Below are positions 3,945 through 6,476 of a stretch of 6,476 nucleotides of DNA, piece by piece. Positions within the stretch are counted from its first letter, which is position 1, and every line of letters starts with the position of its first letter. The position numbers and the translations under genes were made by a program. The notes under the pieces were generated by a model. The model saw only the letters and a program-made list of their open reading frames with translations. It had not been told where the DNA came from and did no database searches. This DNA is from Bacteroidia bacterium (GTDB taxonomy: Bacteria > Bacteroidota > Bacteroidia > Bacteroidales > BM520), in NCBI GenBank assembly GCA_009930445.1, contig RZYD01000137.1:1-6476 (forward strand), read 5' to 3'.

Positions 3945-6404
3945 ATGTCAACAAAAGATATCAAAAGCCTAATCGCCCAGGCGAAGCAAACTGGAAGGCC
4001 AGCTAGTGATTCATTAATATACACACTCTATGCATCAAATGAAAAGGAAATAATAGACTGCATAGATGAGTCACAAATCATTGACGTTACGCCAATAAAC
4101 ATTAATAAATCCGATAATGAGCATAGATGCTATCCAATAAATCAATACAAATTGCAACACTTAACCCCAGTACACAGCACAATAGACAGCAATAATCATT
4201 ACAATGCACTTACAACACATCTCGCACTGCATAAGCAAACAGGCATTTCCAGTATTGTTATGAAATTGCTGCGAGAAGCAGACAAATACGAAATTCCTTC
4301 GGACACAATATCGCCCCAGAAAAAAGACATCTTTATCTCATTTCTCAATTGGGAATTCTCTAAACTATCCAAAGAAGAACGTCTTCATATTGTTGAACAA
4401 TTTGGCAAAGACCCTGCGCTGACTAGATTAGGACATGACGGCCAGATCACTTGCAATTATGAAACATTTGAAAATATCATATCCTTAGCGTCAAGCGTTC
4501 TTAACAGAGGGCCTATCAAAGCAGCTTTAGTTGTAGCACAACTGCTCGGCATAAAGATAGAATATTGCTTTCGTACGTTCCCTGAAAATGGTAAGATTCC
4601 GCCTGCCGTTCCTATAAATACAAGCATCCATGAAGATCTGCCTGCGATACTTAAAACTTCTAAATGTTATTATTTACTTACTGAAATTGATTACGAATTT
4701 GACTTTAACGGTCGAAAGTTACAGGCAATTCTCTACTACAGAGACTCAGAAAATAAATTTGATGATTTATTTTTAATAGCCGAACGCATTGATCATAAAG
4801 GCATTATAAGTCTTAAAATAGGAAGAACTGATGCCTCAGCGAGATTGTATTCACATACTATGATAGCTCAACATAGCACTGCGGTGGTAATTATCTGCCT
4901 TGACATGCGTATCGCGATGAGCCTCAGAAAGATAGCTCGTGAGGCTCGCCTTTTCGAGAAGAGCAATGTCATTATCTCCGGTTGCTACAACGGACATAGT
5001 GCCCTTAAGGCTCTGAATCTCAAAGAACTACTAGGGCACGAAGTTGTCATTATCCCAGAGTCTACCCAGGAAAGCTTAGATAGTATTGATGGTTGGATAG
5101 GGCGATGTGAAAAAGCAGGAGCCACGAGTGTGACCATCTATCCGTGGCCCATTATTGACGACGACTCCTTGCCTTCGTTTTCAGAAATCGGGCCTTGGGA
5201 ACAAATCTCGAGAATTAACAATATTGAACGACCATCTTTGCTGATTACAAGAATTCAGGAGAGGGCCATGGATTCGGATGCATTTAAGGATTGGAAGAAA
5301 GGAACACCAAAGAATGACGACCCTGAAAACATTCCAACAGAAGATAATACGAAATTTCGCATAACATATCTACAAGACATCAATGATGCAAAACCACTGA
5401 ATATTTTGCATACTTTAAGCGTGAGCGACCTATTTAATCCACTATCTACATCTATAATTTATGGATACTCTAATGTTGGAAAAACATTTTTTACAGCGGA
5501 AATTGCAGCATCATTATCTACAGGGACTCCATGCTTTTTCTTATCTGCTCCAAAACCAAGCAAAGTATGCTACATCGGCGGAGAAGGAAACTTGGTCGAC
5601 TTCAAGTCGCGATGCTTACAACTAATGAAAAATAGACCAGAGCATCACCATCTTTTGAACGAAAATTTAGGATGCCATGTTGTAAAAGGAGGATTAGACA
5701 TTCTTGACGACAATACGCAAGTTGAGATTGTCGAGTCTCTTTTAAAAGAGAAAATTCAGTATTTGTTTATTGACAACTTAATTTCTCTTGCATCATCAGC
5801 TACAAACAACAATCCTAGCAAGTTGTTTAAATTTGTGCAAAAAGTTGAGGAAAAAGGTATCGCAGTAATATTAATACATCATACCAATAAAGACAAAGAG
5901 GAGCTTAAAGGATCTGCTGACCTTATCTCACGCTGCCAAAATATCTTGCTACTTGAAGGCCGCGAGCAGATTATGAATGAGCAAAACTCCAGCAATGCTT
6001 TGCAAAATGCTCTTACAGATGATGGACCTGTGACGCGAATCACCGTAAAAAAGTGCAAAGTTGCCTTACACTTTGAAAGAAGAAGCATCACGTACAGAGT
6101 ACCTCCTTTAGGAACATGGGAATTTGTGGAAGGTAACATTGTAAATTGTCACGATGCAAGTGATAATCAAGACAGAAACACAGCACTTGACTTAAATTCT
6201 GATGAATATACACCAGAAGCACCCATGCCTCCTGATGCAGCAAAAATATTATCCATAATGGATAATAATACAACATACTACCGCATCGATCTTGATAATG
6301 CTACAGGCTTCAAAGAGGATCGAATTCGCAAAAACCTTACCCTGCTCATTGAAGCTGGCTTAGTGATCCGTGAAGGGGAAGAGGGTGTACGGGATTTTGT
6401 GTAA
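3945..6404 (+). CDS. RecA/RepA-type AAA ATPase, probable replicative helicase, with Toprim-like region and C-terminal winged helix
   Basis: An 819-residue soluble protein. The core is a RecA-fold ATPase of the RepA/AAA_25 type: Walker A GYSNVGKT (507-514), GGEGN with a probable catalytic Glu at 547, Walker B YLFIDN (606-611), and ILIHHTNKDKEELKGSADL (from 643), the motif these hexameric plasmid/phage helicases use to sense nucleotide. Residues about 313-400 look like a Toprim fold (AVVIICLD, IISGCYNGHSAL, VVIIPESTQESLDSIDGWI, then AGATSVTIYPWP), as in primase-helicases, but the usual Glu and DxD are not in place, so primase activity is doubtful. Residues about 765-819 resemble a winged helix (RIRKNLTLLIEAGLVIREGE). 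The first 300 residues are unassigned. AAGGAG at 3931 with 8-base spacing supports the ATG at 3945. It probably unwinds DNA for replication of the integrated or episomal element. The ATPase assignment is secure; the helicase role is inferred. Confidence 0.85.
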   Translation: MSTKDIKSLIAQAKQTGRPASDSLIYTLYASNEKEIIDCIDESQIIDVTPININKSDNEHRCYPINQYKLQHLTPVHSTIDSNNHYNALTTHLALHKQTGISSIVMKLLREADKYEIPSDTISPQKKDIFISFLNWEFSKLSKEERLHIVEQFGKDPALTRLGHDGQITCNYETFENIISLASSVLNRGPIKAALVVAQLLGIKIEYCFRTFPENGKIPPAVPINTSIHEDLPAILKTSKCYYLLTEIDYEFDFNGRKLQAILYYRDSENKFDDLFLIAERIDHKGIISLKIGRTDASARLYSHTMIAQHSTAVVIICLDMRIAMSLRKIAREARLFEKSNVIISGCYNGHSALKALNLKELLGHEVVIIPESTQESLDSIDGWIGRCEKAGATSVTIYPWPIIDDDSLPSFSEIGPWEQISRINNIERPSLLITRIQERAMDSDAFKDWKKGTPKNDDPENIPTEDNTKFRITYLQDINDAKPLNILHTLSVSDLFNPLSTSIIYGYSNVGKTFFTAEIAASLSTGTPCFFLSAPKPSKVCYIGGEGNLVDFKSRCLQLMKNRPEHHHLLNENLGCHVVKGGLDILDDNTQVEIVESLLKEKIQYLFIDNLISLASSATNNNPSKLFKFVQKVEEKGIAVILIHHTNKDKEELKGSADLISRCQNILLLEGREQIMNEQNSSNALQNALTDDGPVTRITVKKCKVALHFERRSITYRVPPLGTWEFVEGNIVNCHDASDNQDRNTALDLNSDEYTPEAPMPPDAAKILSIMDNNTTYYRIDLDNATGFKEDRIRKNLTLLIEAGLVIREGEEGVRDFV

Positions 6405-6405
6405 A

Positions 6406-6453
6406 CGGTCATTTTTGATAAGCCCACATCCAGCCAAGGAGAGACAATGACCG
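6406..6453. repeat. Inverted repeat enclosing the start codon of the last gene
   Basis: Arms CGGTCATT (6406-6413) and AATGACCG (6446-6453) are perfect complements; the second contains the ATG at 6447, and the loop holds the AAGGAG. As RNA it would cover the start codon but leave the ribosome binding site open. Eight base pairs over a 32-base loop is only modestly stable, so it may be chance. Confidence 0.35.
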
Positions 6454-6476
6454 CATCCAAAATCCTGTCCGCCGAA
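6447..6476 (+). CDS. Start of a downstream gene (first 10 codons, cut by the window end)
   Basis: ATG at 6447 is preceded by AAGGAG (6436-6441) and opens MTASKILSAE. It begins 42 bases after the stop of the ATPase gene in the same orientation, so it is probably in the same transcription unit. The sequence is more GC-rich than the ATPase gene. Ten residues do not identify a product. In comparable elements a mobilisation, replication or DNA-binding gene often follows the helicase, but that is a guess. Confidence 0.6.
   Translation, partial: MTASKILSAE

Noticed and set aside
3776..4024. Minus-strand frame of 82 codons
   Set aside because: It runs antisense through the 63-residue gene, the 12-bp inverted repeat and the ATPase gene start, all of which have better support.
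1..6476. CRISPR arrays, tRNA or rRNA genes
   Set aside because: I saw no regularly spaced repeats, no cloverleaf-like sequence and no conserved rRNA segments on either strand; the repeats present are IS ends and single hairpins.

Overview
The window looks like a mobile, accessory region of a proteobacterium, most likely beta or gamma. That host guess rests on ISL3-, IS5- and IS21-type insertion sequences with fairly GC-rich coding, strong AAGGAG ribosome binding sites, and an AlpA-type regulator next to a replication-type ATPase. It is an inference and the genus cannot be named. Base composition is a mosaic: GC-rich IS debris alternates with two AT-rich blocks.

Layout. Positions 1-177 hold the 3' end of an ISL3-family transposase gene and the element's terminal inverted repeat. 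Positions 186-1919 (minus strand) hold one intact, AT-rich gene for a 577-residue protein that I do not recognise. It is boxed in tightly: the ISL3 end stops 8 bases past its stop codon, and GC-rich IS debris begins within about 20 bases upstream of its start. Positions about 1937-2640 (minus strand) hold decayed transposase sequence: a probable IS5-type C-terminal remnant, then a frameshifted piece of an ISL3-type transposase. Positions 2646-3202 hold a complete but internally deleted IS21-family element (557 bp) with matching ends and a perfect 4-bp target duplication (TTAC). Its istA is broken by a nonsense codon, a 10-bp tandem duplication and a large deletion; istB is gone.

From 3203 on, an intact plus-strand gene set begins: an AlpA/excisionase-like helix-turn-helix protein (3359-3586), a 63-residue unknown protein (3695-3886), an 819-residue RecA/RepA-type ATPase (3945-6404) and the first ten codons of a further gene (6447 to the window end). 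The genes share orientation, each has a plausible Shine-Dalgarno sequence, and every junction carries a perfect inverted repeat. The most economical reading is the control and replication end of an integrative element, phage satellite or integrated plasmid: the AlpA-like protein as regulator, the large ATPase as replicative helicase/initiator. No integrase, att site or recognisable origin lies in the window, so the class of element is not settled.

The two items most worth attention are the unrecognised 577-residue gene trapped between IS ends, and the 819-residue protein, which appears to join a Toprim-like fold lacking the usual acidic residues, a RecA-like ATPase and a C-terminal winged helix, with hairpin-rich gene junctions around it.
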